DNA from: an uncultured Roseateles sp.
GTDB lineage: Bacteria; Pseudomonadota; Gammaproteobacteria; Burkholderiales; Burkholderiaceae_C
Length of the DNA: 64,000 nt
Assembly (NCBI RefSeq): GCF_945956965.1
Contig: NZ_CAMFJS010000005.1
Coordinates: forward strand, 62,001-126,000
Direction of reading: 5' to 3'
The translations under genes and the position numbers were made by a program. The notes beneath the pieces were generated by a model. That model was not told where the DNA came from and did not search any database. It worked only from the letters and a program-made list of their open reading frames with translations. Positions 42,764 to 51,554 of this stretch are shown here, in pieces (the stretch's first letter is position 1; every line of letters starts with the position of its first letter).

Positions 42764-45070
42764 TCAGGCCTGCTTGAGGCAGTAGACGTAGTAGGTGCCG
42801 TCCTTCTCGATGGTGCCCTCCACTTCCTTGGCGAAGCCAGGGAACTCTTCCGCCCAATGCGCCAGCACGCGCAGATAGCTGAGCCAGGCGCCATCGGCCG
42901 GGCCGATGTTCTCGCCCGGCATGACGATGGGAATGCCAGGTGGATAGGGAATCACGCCCACGGTGACGACGCGGTTGGCCAGTTGATCCAGCGGCAGCAG
43001 CTCGACCTCATCGGTCATCAGCTTCTGGAAGGCCAGGCGTGGCGTGCAATGCGGCTGGGGCAACTGAGCGTAAGCCTCGGCCTCCCAATAGCCCATGCGG
43101 CTGGCGCGCATCTCGGCCCACATGGCGTCACCCAGATCCTTCATGCCCATGCCGGCATAACGTTCAGGCGCAGCGGCCAGCACACGCGGTAAGGCTTTGG
43201 CCAAGGGCACATTGGCGTCGTAGTCGCGCTTGAAGTCCAGCATGGTGTTGATCAAGGTGCCCCACTTGCCCTTGGTCACGCCCATCGAGAACAGGAACAG
43301 CACCATATGCGCCGTGGTGCGCGAGGGCACGATGCCATGCTGAGACATATAGGCCGTCACCAGATCACCCGGAATGCCATGCTCGGCCAGCGTGCCGTCC
43401 TCATTCATGCCGGGGGCAACGATGCCGAACTTGATCGGGTCGAGCAAGCACCAGCCGTCCGGGATGTCGTCAAAGCCATGCCAGCGCTCACCCGGGTGCA
43501 GCACCCAGCATGAAGGCTCGTGCGCCAGCAGCTCGGCCGGCGCGTCAGCAAAGGCATAACGCTTGCCCGTGGCGGGATCCGTCACCTCGGGCGCATTCCA
43601 GGGCGTGAAGAACCATTCATCCTTGGCCGCCAGTTCACGCGCCACTTGGGCCACGGCCTGGCGGCAGGCGACGGCTTCGTCGATCACGTCCTGCGTCAAG
43701 GCCTCGCCCGAGGGGCCGGCCATCATGGCCGCAGCCACCTCGTTGCTGGCGATCAGGGCATAGAGCGGCGAGGTCGAGGCCTGCGCGCCATAGGCCTCGT
43801 TGAAGCGGCCGTGGTCGATGGCGCCCTTGCCATCACGCACATGGATGAAGGAGGTCTGCGACAGCGCCGCCAGCAGCTTGTGGGTGGAGTGCGTGGCGTA
43901 CACCGTCGGGCCATCGTCCGGATGGCTGGCGGCTGCGCCGCGCATCGCATAACGCTCACGATACATGGGGTTGAAGCGGGCGTAGCCGAACCAGGCTTCA
44001 TCGAAATGGATGCGGTCCACGCTCTGGCTCAGCAGTGACTCAACGCCCTTGGCGTCGTAACACATGCCGTCATAGGTGCAGTTGGTCAGCACGCTGTAGA
44101 CGGCGCGCTGCTGCTGCGCCTTGGCGGCCAGTGGGTTGGCGGCAATCTTGGCCGCGATGGCAGCGGGCTGCAGCTGATCGGGGTGGATGGGACCAATCAC
44201 GCCATAGCGATTGCGCCCGGCTTGCAAAAAGACCGGAATGCCCCCGGTCAGCGCCAGGCCTTGCTCGATCGACTTATGGCAATTGCGGTCACACAGCGCG
44301 ATTTGCTGCTCGCCGATGCAGGCCGACATGATGGTGCGGTTCGAGGCCGAAGTGCCGTTCAGCACCGAGTAGCTGCGGTCACTGCCGAAGACCTCGGCCG
44401 CATAGCTCTCGCTGGCACCAATCGGCCCGGTGTGCGAGAGCAGCGAACCCAGCGCGCCGCGCTCAATGCCCATATCGGTGCGGAACAAGGTCTCGCCATA
44501 GGCTTCAACAAACAACTGCCCGATGGGCGACTTGCTGAAAGCCACGCCCCCCTGATGACCCGGCGCGGCCCAGGAATATTCAGCATCCCGGTTGTAATTG
44601 ACCAGGGCGCGGGCAAAGGGCGGCAGCAGTTGCTCCAAATAACGCGCGACGGCCGCTTCGATGCGGCGGGCGATGAAGGCCGGGCTGTCTTCCAGGGTCC
44701 AGATGAACTCATCGGCCAGGCTGGCCACCGTCACCGTCATTGGCCCGCCGGCTGACTTGCGGTCGGCCATCAGGAACACCGGCACGGTCGCATTGCGGCG
44801 GCGCAGGCCTTGCAGCAGCTCGGCCGCCGCAGCATGGCTGGCATCGTCATTGGCGCCGAGTGACCAGTCGATCAGTACGCAATGAATGGCCGCGTCCGAG
44901 CGCAAGTTCGCCTCGCCATCGGCATAGGACAAGGCCTCGACCACCTCGACGCCGCGCTCACGCAGGGCCGCCAGAATGGCCTGGATGCGCCGGCTGGCGG
45001 TGGTGGACTGACCGGCCAGATCGTCGTCGATGCACAGCACGCGGGAGCGAAAAGGAATTGAGTTCGCCAT
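42764..45070 (-). CDS. Orn/Lys/Arg decarboxylase, copy A
   Basis: A 768-residue fold-type I PLP decarboxylase of the basic amino-acid (SpeF/LdcC/AdiA) family. The PLP lysine is Lys398 in STHKLLAALSQ; IHFDEAWFGYARFNP and CDRNCHKS are family motifs. Residues 1-130 are the receiver-like wing domain and retain an acidic cluster (CIDDDLAG) and an Asp in LIDWSLG. A strong GAGGAG ribosome site precedes the ATG. It is the last gene of a minus-strand cluster with a paralogue, a PotE antiporter and a solute-binding protein. Ornithine is the likeliest substrate by the PotE link, but lysine or arginine cannot be excluded. Confidence 0.92.
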   Translation of the reverse strand: MANSIPFRSRVLCIDDDLAGQSTTASRRIQAILAALRERGVEVVEALSYADGEANLRSDAAIHCVLIDWSLGANDDASHAAAAELLQGLRRRNATVPVFLMADRKSAGGPMTVTVASLADEFIWTLEDSPAFIARRIEAAVARYLEQLLPPFARALVNYNRDAEYSWAAPGHQGGVAFSKSPIGQLFVEAYGETLFRTDMGIERGALGSLLSHTGPIGASESYAAEVFGSDRSYSVLNGTSASNRTIMSACIGEQQIALCDRNCHKSIEQGLALTGGIPVFLQAGRNRYGVIGPIHPDQLQPAAIAAKIAANPLAAKAQQQRAVYSVLTNCTYDGMCYDAKGVESLLSQSVDRIHFDEAWFGYARFNPMYRERYAMRGAAASHPDDGPTVYATHSTHKLLAALSQTSFIHVRDGKGAIDHGRFNEAYGAQASTSPLYALIASNEVAAAMMAGPSGEALTQDVIDEAVACRQAVAQVARELAAKDEWFFTPWNAPEVTDPATGKRYAFADAPAELLAHEPSCWVLHPGERWHGFDDIPDGWCLLDPIKFGIVAPGMNEDGTLAEHGIPGDLVTAYMSQHGIVPSRTTAHMVLFLFSMGVTKGKWGTLINTMLDFKRDYDANVPLAKALPRVLAAAPERYAGMGMKDLGDAMWAEMRASRMGYWEAEAYAQLPQPHCTPRLAFQKLMTDEVELLPLDQLANRVVTVGVIPYPPGIPIVMPGENIGPADGAWLSYLRVLAHWAEEFPGFAKEVEGTIEKDGTYYVYCLKQA

Positions 45071-45204
45071 CGGTTGATCTCCTCAAAAGGTCTGGCCAAG
45101 TGCACTGCCTGATTGCCGCGCCACTCAGCACTGAAGGAATAGGGGCAAGGCGTTGCGCGGCCGAACAGGCGCTGCGCAGGACACGCCACTCAAGGCTCAA
45201 ACCA

Positions 45205-46122
45205 TCAAGGCCGCACCCAGCCGTCGAAAGCGGCCTTGGTGGGCTCATCCCAGTTGCCGAAGTAGCGCGTGTACACAGCGGGGAAAGTCTTGCTGAGATA
45301 GAGCTGGCTCAGCGCGCGGTCCACCAGCAGACGGAAGTCATCATCATTGCGCGCCATGGCCAGGCCCAACAGCTCGGTATTGAGCACCCGCTTGGCCACC
45401 AGCAACTCCTTGCCGAGCTGATTGCGCGCCACATACTGCTCCAGCAGCACCCGCTCGCCGAAATAGGCATCGGCCTGCTTGGCCTGCACCAGGGCAATGC
45501 CCTTGGCATCGTCCTGAACCTTGACGGTGCTGACGGTCACGCCTAGCAGGCGCGACTTGGCACGCGCCCAGTCCTCGGCCAAAGTGCCTTCACGCACCGC
45601 ATAGGTGTGTTTGACCCGCCCCCCATTGGCAGTGGCGCGCCAGACCGGCCCGGTCACCGGCGCTTGACCATTGACCACATCGCGCAACTGCTTGGGCGCG
45701 TCCTGCCGGATCAGCACCGCAATGCCGCCATTGAGCACCGGGATGGAGTAAGACACACGCTCACGGCGCTTCAGGGTTTCGGCCGTGGCGGTGCACAGCA
45801 GATCAACCCCGCCGCCGGCCACTTTGTCGACGGCCTCTTCCGCCACCACCGGTACATAACGCACCGTCACAGCGCGCTGCGGCAGCTTGGCTTTGACGGC
45901 ATCGGCCACGGCCTGGCACAGATCGGCCCCGTAACCGGCTAGTTGACCATCGGCCCCGCGGCTGGACATGGGCGCCACATCGTCGATATAGCCCAGGGTC
46001 AGCTGACCGCTCTTGGCGATGCGCTCCAGCGTTTGCGCCGATGCCTCTTGCATGGGCAGGGTCAAGCCGGCCAGCAGGCCGGCCATCAGCAAGCCGGATT
46101 GAATGCTTGGGTGAATTGCCAT
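45205..46122 (-). CDS. Orphan amino-acid solute-binding protein
   Basis: A 305-residue periplasmic binding protein of family 3, closest in pattern to the GltI/AatJ type: signal peptide ending QEASA, then TLERIAKSGQLTLGYID, GYGADLCQAVADAVK and DLLCTATAETLKRRERVSYS. No permease or ATPase is adjacent; its neighbours are a PotE antiporter upstream and a decarboxylase downstream on the same strand. It could supply ligand to a distant transporter, or serve as a sensor for periplasmic amino acid. An AGAGGA ribosome site supports the start. Confidence 0.87.
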   Translation of the reverse strand: MAIHPSIQSGLLMAGLLAGLTLPMQEASAQTLERIAKSGQLTLGYIDDVAPMSSRGADGQLAGYGADLCQAVADAVKAKLPQRAVTVRYVPVVAEEAVDKVAGGGVDLLCTATAETLKRRERVSYSIPVLNGGIAVLIRQDAPKQLRDVVNGQAPVTGPVWRATANGGRVKHTYAVREGTLAEDWARAKSRLLGVTVSTVKVQDDAKGIALVQAKQADAYFGERVLLEQYVARNQLGKELLVAKRVLNTELLGLAMARNDDDFRLLVDRALSQLYLSKTFPAVYTRYFGNWDEPTKAAFDGWVRP

Positions 46123-46225
46123 GATGGGATTCCTCTTTCTTGTTGAGCCGCTGGCGGCGTGGCGCGCTGAAATCTTCAACAGGATTTCGCGCAAGCGCCG
46201 CACAGTCCTCGGCCGTTCAGGCCAT

Positions 46226-47560
46226 TCAGCCTTTTGCCGCGCCAACGGTGGGCGCGACCTCGATGAAACGCTTGGCGATGAAGCCGTAGATCAGGAAGCC
46301 GATGGCCATCACGATCATGCCGCCGAAGACGGCGTCCTTGCCCGAGGCGTAAAGGGCGTAGAAGCTGTACAGCATGGCCACCATCAAGACCACCACATTG
46401 CGGGTGAACACGGCGCTGCTGACTTTGGCCTTGTGCATGATGATCATCAGCGCCGACAGCGCGGTGACGTAAGGCACCAGATTGGTCACCGCCGCCAGAT
46501 TCACCAGCTTGCCGAACTGCGCGGCCGCATCCGGCGACATGGTGGACACCGCCATCAAGGTCTGGATCACACAGGCCACCACCATGCCCACGATGGGCGC
46601 TTCTGCCGCCGTGATGCGGGCGAAAAAGGCTGGGAACATGCGCTGCTCCGCCGCGGCCTTAGACACCTGGCTGAGCGTGAACTGCCAGCCCAGCAGCGAG
46701 CCCACACACGCCGCCACCGCCAGGAACAGAATCACATTGCCGACCATGGGCGTGAACATGGTGGCATAGACCAGGGCAAAGGGCGCGGTGGACTGGGCCA
46801 GTTCCGCATTCGGAACAATGCCCTGAATCACCGTGGTGGAGAGGATGTAGACCACGGCCGCGCCGCCGGTGCCGAACAAGCAGGCCAGGGGCACATTGCG
46901 CTTGGGGTTCTCCACCGCATCTGAGTTCGCCGCGGCCGACTCCATGCCCAGAAAAGCCCACAAGGTCAGCGGAATGCTCGAGGCAATCGCCTCGCTCAGC
47001 GGCGCGCCATGCGGGTTCCAGGCCTCGGCAAAGACCGAAGACTTGAACCAGAACCAGCCGATCACCGAGAGGCCGGCCACCGGGATGATCACGCCCCACA
47101 CGGTGATGGCGCCGATCTTGCCCGTCACCTTGGGGCCGCCGAAATTGGCCACGGTGGTCAGCCACAACAAGCTGACCACGCCGACGAAGAGCGGTGTCGA
47201 GCCAGTGCCCAGCCAGGGGATGAAGGGCGTGATGTAACCCACCGCCGAGATGGCGATGGCCACATTGCCGATGGCCAGCGAGAGGTAGTACAAGAAGGAG
47301 GCCATGAAGAAGCCCGACTTGCCATGCGCTTCTTCCGCATAGGCTGACATGCCGCCCGAACGGGCGCAGAACAAGCCGCATTGGGCAAAGCTGTAGGCAA
47401 TCGCCATCGAGCCCACAGCTGTGATCACCCAGGACAGCAGCGACACCGCGCCGAGTTGGGCCATATTGGCGGGCAACATGATGATGCCCGAACCCATCAT
47501 ATTGACCGCGACGATGGTGGTCAGCCCCATCAGGGACATTTTCTTGCTGGAATCAGCCAT
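46226..47560 (-). CDS. potE: PotE-type putrescine/ornithine antiporter
   Basis: A 444-residue APC-family antiporter with about 12 helices. It resembles E. coli PotE along its length: NMMGSGIIMLPANMAQLG, GNVAIAISAVGYIT, TVANFGGPKVTGKI, ITVWGVIIPV and TLWAFLGMESAAAN are near-identical blocks. PotE exchanges cytoplasmic putrescine for external ornithine, which with an ornithine decarboxylase consumes protons. AAGGAG precedes the ATG. It is placed between the two decarboxylase genes. The alternative CadB (lysine/cadaverine) assignment fits less well. Confidence 0.88.
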   Translation of the reverse strand: MADSSKKMSLMGLTTIVAVNMMGSGIIMLPANMAQLGAVSLLSWVITAVGSMAIAYSFAQCGLFCARSGGMSAYAEEAHGKSGFFMASFLYYLSLAIGNVAIAISAVGYITPFIPWLGTGSTPLFVGVVSLLWLTTVANFGGPKVTGKIGAITVWGVIIPVAGLSVIGWFWFKSSVFAEAWNPHGAPLSEAIASSIPLTLWAFLGMESAAANSDAVENPKRNVPLACLFGTGGAAVVYILSTTVIQGIVPNAELAQSTAPFALVYATMFTPMVGNVILFLAVAACVGSLLGWQFTLSQVSKAAAEQRMFPAFFARITAAEAPIVGMVVACVIQTLMAVSTMSPDAAAQFGKLVNLAAVTNLVPYVTALSALMIIMHKAKVSSAVFTRNVVVLMVAMLYSFYALYASGKDAVFGGMIVMAIGFLIYGFIAKRFIEVAPTVGAAKG

Positions 47561-47624
47561 TGCGGGCTCCTTGATGTTTGGTCTTGCGCGGCAGGCTGGG
47601 CAGCACTGCCGCTGCAACTTGGGT

Positions 47625-47650
47625 GGCCGCGCGCTTCAAGCGGCGCGGCC
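47625..47650. other. Strong stem-loop between decarboxylase B and potE
   Basis: A nearly perfect inverted repeat, GGCCGCGCGCTT against AAGCGGCGCGGCC with one bulged base, lies 15 bases downstream of the copy B stop and 65 bases before potE. There is no T run after it on the minus strand, so it is more likely an mRNA-stabilising or partial-attenuation structure than a full terminator. Confidence 0.55.
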
Positions 47651-47665
47651 CCGAGAGGCCCGGAA

Positions 47666-49954
47666 TTACTTCAGGCACTGCACAAAGTAGCGCCCGTCCT
47701 TGACCTCGACACCGTGGGTGTCACGGCCAAAACCAGGGAAGCGTTCGCCCCAGTTCTGCAGGCCACGCAAATAGCCGATGAAGGGGCCATCCGCCGCGCC
47801 GGCCGACTCACCCGGCATCAACATCGGAATGCCAGGTGGGTAAGGCACGATGGCATTGGCCAGCACGCGCCCGGCCAGATCGTCCACCGCCACCTCTTCG
47901 ATCTCGTTGTGCACCAGCTTGGAATAAGCATCGGCCGGCGTCATCACCGGCTCAGGCAGGGAGGAGAAAGCCAAGGCTTGCAGACGCAAGATATCGCTGC
48001 TCTTCATCTGCTCAAACATGGCGTTAGCCAGGTCCTTCAGGCCAACACCGTTGTAGGCCTCAGGCACCGCCTCACCGTGGCCGTAGAGCACCTCGGCCAC
48101 CGGCGTGTTGGCGTCATAAGCTTCCTTGAAGCGCAGCAAGGCATTGACCAGGGTGCCGAATTTGCCGCGCGTCACGCCCAGCGAGAACAGCACCAGGATG
48201 GTGAAGTCGGTGGTCTTCTCGACCTGAATGCCGCGCTGGCTCAGGAAGGCCGTCACCAGCATGGCGGGGATGCCGCTGGCCTCGAAAGAGCCATCCTCCG
48301 CGATGCCCGGCGCCACGATGGACACTTTGATCGGGTCCAGCATGCAGTAGCCCGCTTCGATGTCCGCAAAGCCGTGCCAGCTCTGACCCGGCTGCAGCAC
48401 CCAGCAGCTGGGCTCGGTGGCCAGCAAATCTGTCGGTGCATCCTCAAAAGCCATGCTTCTGCCGCTGGTCGGGTCGGTGACGACATCGGCATTCCAGGTG
48501 CTGAAAAACCAGTCGCCGCGGGTCTGGGCATCGCGGCGCATGCGCCAGACGGCCTTGCGGAAGATCACCGCCTCCTGAATCGAATCATGCGTCAGCGTCA
48601 TGCCGCCCACGCCGGTCATCATGGCCGCCGAGACCTCGTTGGACGCGATGATGGCGTACAGCGGCGAGGTCGAGGCATGCATCATGTAGGACTCGTTGAA
48701 ACGCGCATGCGGTACCGGATTGCGCCCGTCACGCACATTGATCAGCGAGGACTGCGAGAGCGCAGCCAGCAGCTTGTGGGTCGAGGTGGTGGTGAAGATG
48801 GTGGGCTTGTCGCGCGGATAGTCCTTGGCTTCGCCATACATGCCGAAGCGGTCGCGGTAGAGCGGATTGAAGCGGGCGTAGCCGTACCAGGCTTCGTCAA
48901 AGTGGATGCGATCCACGCTCTTGTCCAGCAACTCCACCACCCGCGGCACCAGATAGATCAGGCCGTCATAAGTCGAGTTGGTGACGATGGCGTGCACCGC
49001 CTTTTTGGCCTTGTCCGTGGCCAGGGGGTTGGCCTCGATGGCGGCCTTCACGCCCGCCTCGCTGAGCGTCTTGGCATGGATGGGGCCGATGATGCCCAGG
49101 TGATTGCGCGAGGGCACCAGATAGGTGGGCACCACGCCAGTCATGGTCAGCGCCTGCTCGGTGGACTTATGGGCATTGCGGTCGCACAGGGCGTAGTCAC
49201 CGCGCGTCACCGAGGCCATCATGATGACCCGGTTGGACATCGATGAGCCGTTGGTGACGCTGTAAGCGCGATCGCCGCCAAAGATCTTCGCGCAGTATTT
49301 TTCGCTCTCGCCGATGGGGCCGCTGTGATCGAGCAGCGAGCCCAGCTCGCCCACCGAGATCGACAAGTCCGAGCGCAGCAGGTTCTCGCCGAAATAGTCG
49401 TGAAAAGCCGCACCTACCGGCGACTTCAGAAACGCCGTGCCGCCCGCGTGGCCGGGCGTGTGCCAGGAGTATTCGTACTTGCTGGCAAAGTCGATCAAGG
49501 CACGGGTGAAGGGTGGCGCGATCGCATCGCGGTAGCGCTTGATGGCGGCAAACACGCGCCCGGCAATGAAGGCCGTGGTGTCTTCCAGGAACCAAATCAG
49601 CTCGTCGACCTGACGCATCACTTCAGCGGACAGCTGCGCCCCGCCGCTGCCCGCCATCATCATCACCGGCACATTGGTATTGCGCGAGCGGATCAGGTTC
49701 AGGGTTTGGGTGGCCCCGGCGTGGCTCTCGTCTTCCTCGCCCATGGACCAACTCAGCAAGACGCATTGAATGCCGGGGTCCGCGTGAATCAAGGCCTGGG
49801 CATCTTCCACCGTGCTGGCCTCCAGCACCGTGATGTCGCGCTCGGCCAGGGCCGCGCCCAAGGCCCGCACCGCCCGGCCAACGGCCGACTGCGCATTGAA
49901 CTCTGCGCTGACCAGCAGCGCCTTCATTTCAACAATCCGCACACCATGACTCAT
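47666..49954 (-). CDS. Orn/Lys/Arg decarboxylase, copy B
   Basis: A 762-residue paralogue of copy A, collinear with it throughout. The PLP lysine is Lys394 in STHKLLAALSQ; IHFDEAWYGYARFNP and HTPGHAGGTAFLKSPVG are present. Unlike copy A, the N-terminal wing domain lacks the acidic cluster (LLVSAEFN) and has Ser in place of the phosphoacceptor-like Asp (LLSWSMG). The first ATG has GGGAG upstream; a second ATG at codon 10 is possible. It heads the cluster, followed by a stem-loop and potE. Two diverged copies may differ in pH optimum or substrate. Confidence 0.92.
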   Translation of the reverse strand: MSHGVRIVEMKALLVSAEFNAQSAVGRAVRALGAALAERDITVLEASTVEDAQALIHADPGIQCVLLSWSMGEEDESHAGATQTLNLIRSRNTNVPVMMMAGSGGAQLSAEVMRQVDELIWFLEDTTAFIAGRVFAAIKRYRDAIAPPFTRALIDFASKYEYSWHTPGHAGGTAFLKSPVGAAFHDYFGENLLRSDLSISVGELGSLLDHSGPIGESEKYCAKIFGGDRAYSVTNGSSMSNRVIMMASVTRGDYALCDRNAHKSTEQALTMTGVVPTYLVPSRNHLGIIGPIHAKTLSEAGVKAAIEANPLATDKAKKAVHAIVTNSTYDGLIYLVPRVVELLDKSVDRIHFDEAWYGYARFNPLYRDRFGMYGEAKDYPRDKPTIFTTTSTHKLLAALSQSSLINVRDGRNPVPHARFNESYMMHASTSPLYAIIASNEVSAAMMTGVGGMTLTHDSIQEAVIFRKAVWRMRRDAQTRGDWFFSTWNADVVTDPTSGRSMAFEDAPTDLLATEPSCWVLQPGQSWHGFADIEAGYCMLDPIKVSIVAPGIAEDGSFEASGIPAMLVTAFLSQRGIQVEKTTDFTILVLFSLGVTRGKFGTLVNALLRFKEAYDANTPVAEVLYGHGEAVPEAYNGVGLKDLANAMFEQMKSSDILRLQALAFSSLPEPVMTPADAYSKLVHNEIEEVAVDDLAGRVLANAIVPYPPGIPMLMPGESAGAADGPFIGYLRGLQNWGERFPGFGRDTHGVEVKDGRYFVQCLK

Positions 49955-50422
49955 TCACTCGCTCCCTGTTAGCCAAGGTCCGTCTTGGCCCCTTGAATGC
50001 AGACTTGAGGCCTGCTTGAAAAATGGCTTACAGGGTATGCCTAGGGAAAACGAGCCACAACACCTAACTTGGTAGCGAAACAAGCGCTGTTTGAGTTTGC
50101 GCAATGAAGCGCGCAGAGCCAGGCTGCTGAGCGAACAAGCAAATCACATGGCGTTAGCGCGCTGCTGGGTCGCTAGGTGCCAAAGGCCAATTGAGCGACA
50201 AGCAGCGCGAGGGCGGGCATTCGGCCTAGCGCTTCATGTTGTCACGAAAGAGTCGCAAGACCGCCGCCGAAAAACCGGGGCAAGACTTGACCCCATATCA
50301 GGCCGGAGGGGCCACGCCCGGGCGGCGCGCGGCATCGGCCGCAGGTCAAAGGCGCCGACAGCCCATCGATCATCCCGATCGATGGCGGCCTCCTCGGCTC
50401 ACACCCACGGCTGCGGGTGAAA
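49955..50422 (-). other. 468-base leader/intergenic region before decarboxylase B
   Basis: No ordinary gene is supported. On the minus strand a 33-codon open frame at 50335-50234 (MPRAARAWPLRPDM..., six Arg including three consecutive CGG codons) ends in a stop that overlaps the ATG of a three-codon frame Met-Lys-Arg-stop (50237-50226). Ornithine decarboxylase operons in gammaproteobacteria have an Arg-rich leader peptide in this position. Neither frame here has a good ribosome site, so this is a candidate only. Confidence 0.3.
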
Positions 50423-50704
50423 TCAGTTCAGTCGCGAGCCCGGCGTAGGCACTTCACGGGCCTCAACGTCAACCACCTCGCCCACGGGCGCACGGCGCGG
50501 CGACATCGAGCTGCGGCCGGCGCGGAACTGCCCGGCGCGCTTGAGTCCCGAGACATCGATCACCGGCTTACGCCCGCGCAGCAGGCTCCAGATCACCACC
50601 CCTAGGAGCGTGAACAAGGCCAGCGCGAAAAAAGCCAGCACCAGCACCGCCGTGGCCACACCCAGAACCAGGCGGGTCAACAAATTCACGAATGCAGAAA
50701 TCAT
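50423..50704 (-). CDS. Small membrane protein of unknown function
   Basis: A 93-residue protein with an N-terminal hydrophobic stretch (residues about 8-42, LTRLVLGVATAVLVLAFFALALFTLLGVVIWSLL) that would form one or two membrane helices, followed by a basic, probably cytoplasmic tail (LRGRKPVIDVSGLKRAGQFRAG). I recognise no named family. It is transcribed alone, between the SDR gene upstream and the decarboxylase cluster downstream on the same strand. Confidence 0.7.
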   Translation of the reverse strand: MISAFVNLLTRLVLGVATAVLVLAFFALALFTLLGVVIWSLLRGRKPVIDVSGLKRAGQFRAGRSSMSPRRAPVGEVVDVEAREVPTPGSRLN

Positions 50705-50771
50705 CTTGCTCTACCCCTTCCGCCCTCTTGCAGGCCCCAAAACTGAGCAATTTGGGGCGGCAGCGCCGATT

Positions 50772-51527
50772 TCAACCCCGGCCCACCAAGGGCATATGGC
50801 TGGCCATCACCGTCATTTGCTGCACATTGGCGCTCAGCGGCAGGCTGGCCATATAGAGCACGGCGCTGACGGCATGGGCCACATCCATGGTCGGCTCGAT
50901 GGCGATCTGACCATTGGCTTGGCGCACGCCACGCGTCATCGGCAGGGCCATCTCGGTCAGGGCGTTGCCGATATCGATCTGGCCACAGGCGATGTCAAAA
51001 GCCCGGCCATCCAGCGCCAGCGACTTGGTCAGGCCGGTGATGGCATGCTTGCTGGCCGTGTAGGGCGCGGAATTGGGGCGCGGCGCCTGGGCCGAGACCG
51101 AGCCGTTATTGATGATGCGGCCGCCGCGCGGCAACTGCGTCTTCATCAATTTGAACGCCGCCTGTGCGCACAGAAAACTACCGCTCAGATTGACATCGAT
51201 CACCGCCTGCCATTGCTCGAAGCTGAGCTCGTCAATCGGCACGGCCGGCGCCGACAGGCCGGCATTGTTGAAGAGCAGATCCAGCCGACCGAATTGCGCC
51301 TTGACCTGCTCAAACACCGCCGCCACGGCCGAGGCCTGGCTGATGTCCGCCGCCAGCACCAGGGCAAGATCCGGCTGGGCCGCTAGGGCCGCCGTTTCAC
51401 GCAAAGCCGTCTCGCGCCGCCCGACCAGGGCCACGCGGTAACCCGCTTGCATCAGCGCCAAGGCCACGGCCCGACCGATGCCCGAACCGGCGCCTGTCAC
51501 CAAGGCAAATTTGCTCACTGCGCTCAT
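50772..51527 (-). CDS. SDR family NAD(P)-dependent oxidoreductase
   Basis: A 251-residue short-chain dehydrogenase. The cofactor motif is [12 protein letters not shown] (TGxxxGIG), followed by NNAG, catalytic Ser in NNGSVSAQ and the YTASK tetrad. Arg residues after the second strand (VGRRETAL) suggest NADPH preference. It starts 27 bases after prlC with a purine-rich ribosome site (AGGGAAGGG), so it is probably co-transcribed with it. The substrate is unknown. Confidence 0.92.
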   Translation of the reverse strand: MSAVSKFALVTGAGSGIGRAVALALMQAGYRVALVGRRETALRETAALAAQPDLALVLAADISQASAVAAVFEQVKAQFGRLDLLFNNAGLSAPAVPIDELSFEQWQAVIDVNLSGSFLCAQAAFKLMKTQLPRGGRIINNGSVSAQAPRPNSAPYTASKHAITGLTKSLALDGRAFDIACGQIDIGNALTEMALPMTRGVRQANGQIAIEPTMDVAHAVSAVLYMASLPLSANVQQMTVMASHMPLVGRG

Positions 51528-51554
51528 CGCACCCGCCCTTCCCTCTTGAGGTTT

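Noticed and set aside
47381-49246. A 621-codon plus-strand open frame opposite decarboxylase B
   Set aside because: Antisense shadow: the minus-strand protein has catalytic motifs throughout, while this one is His/Gly/Arg-rich without motifs.
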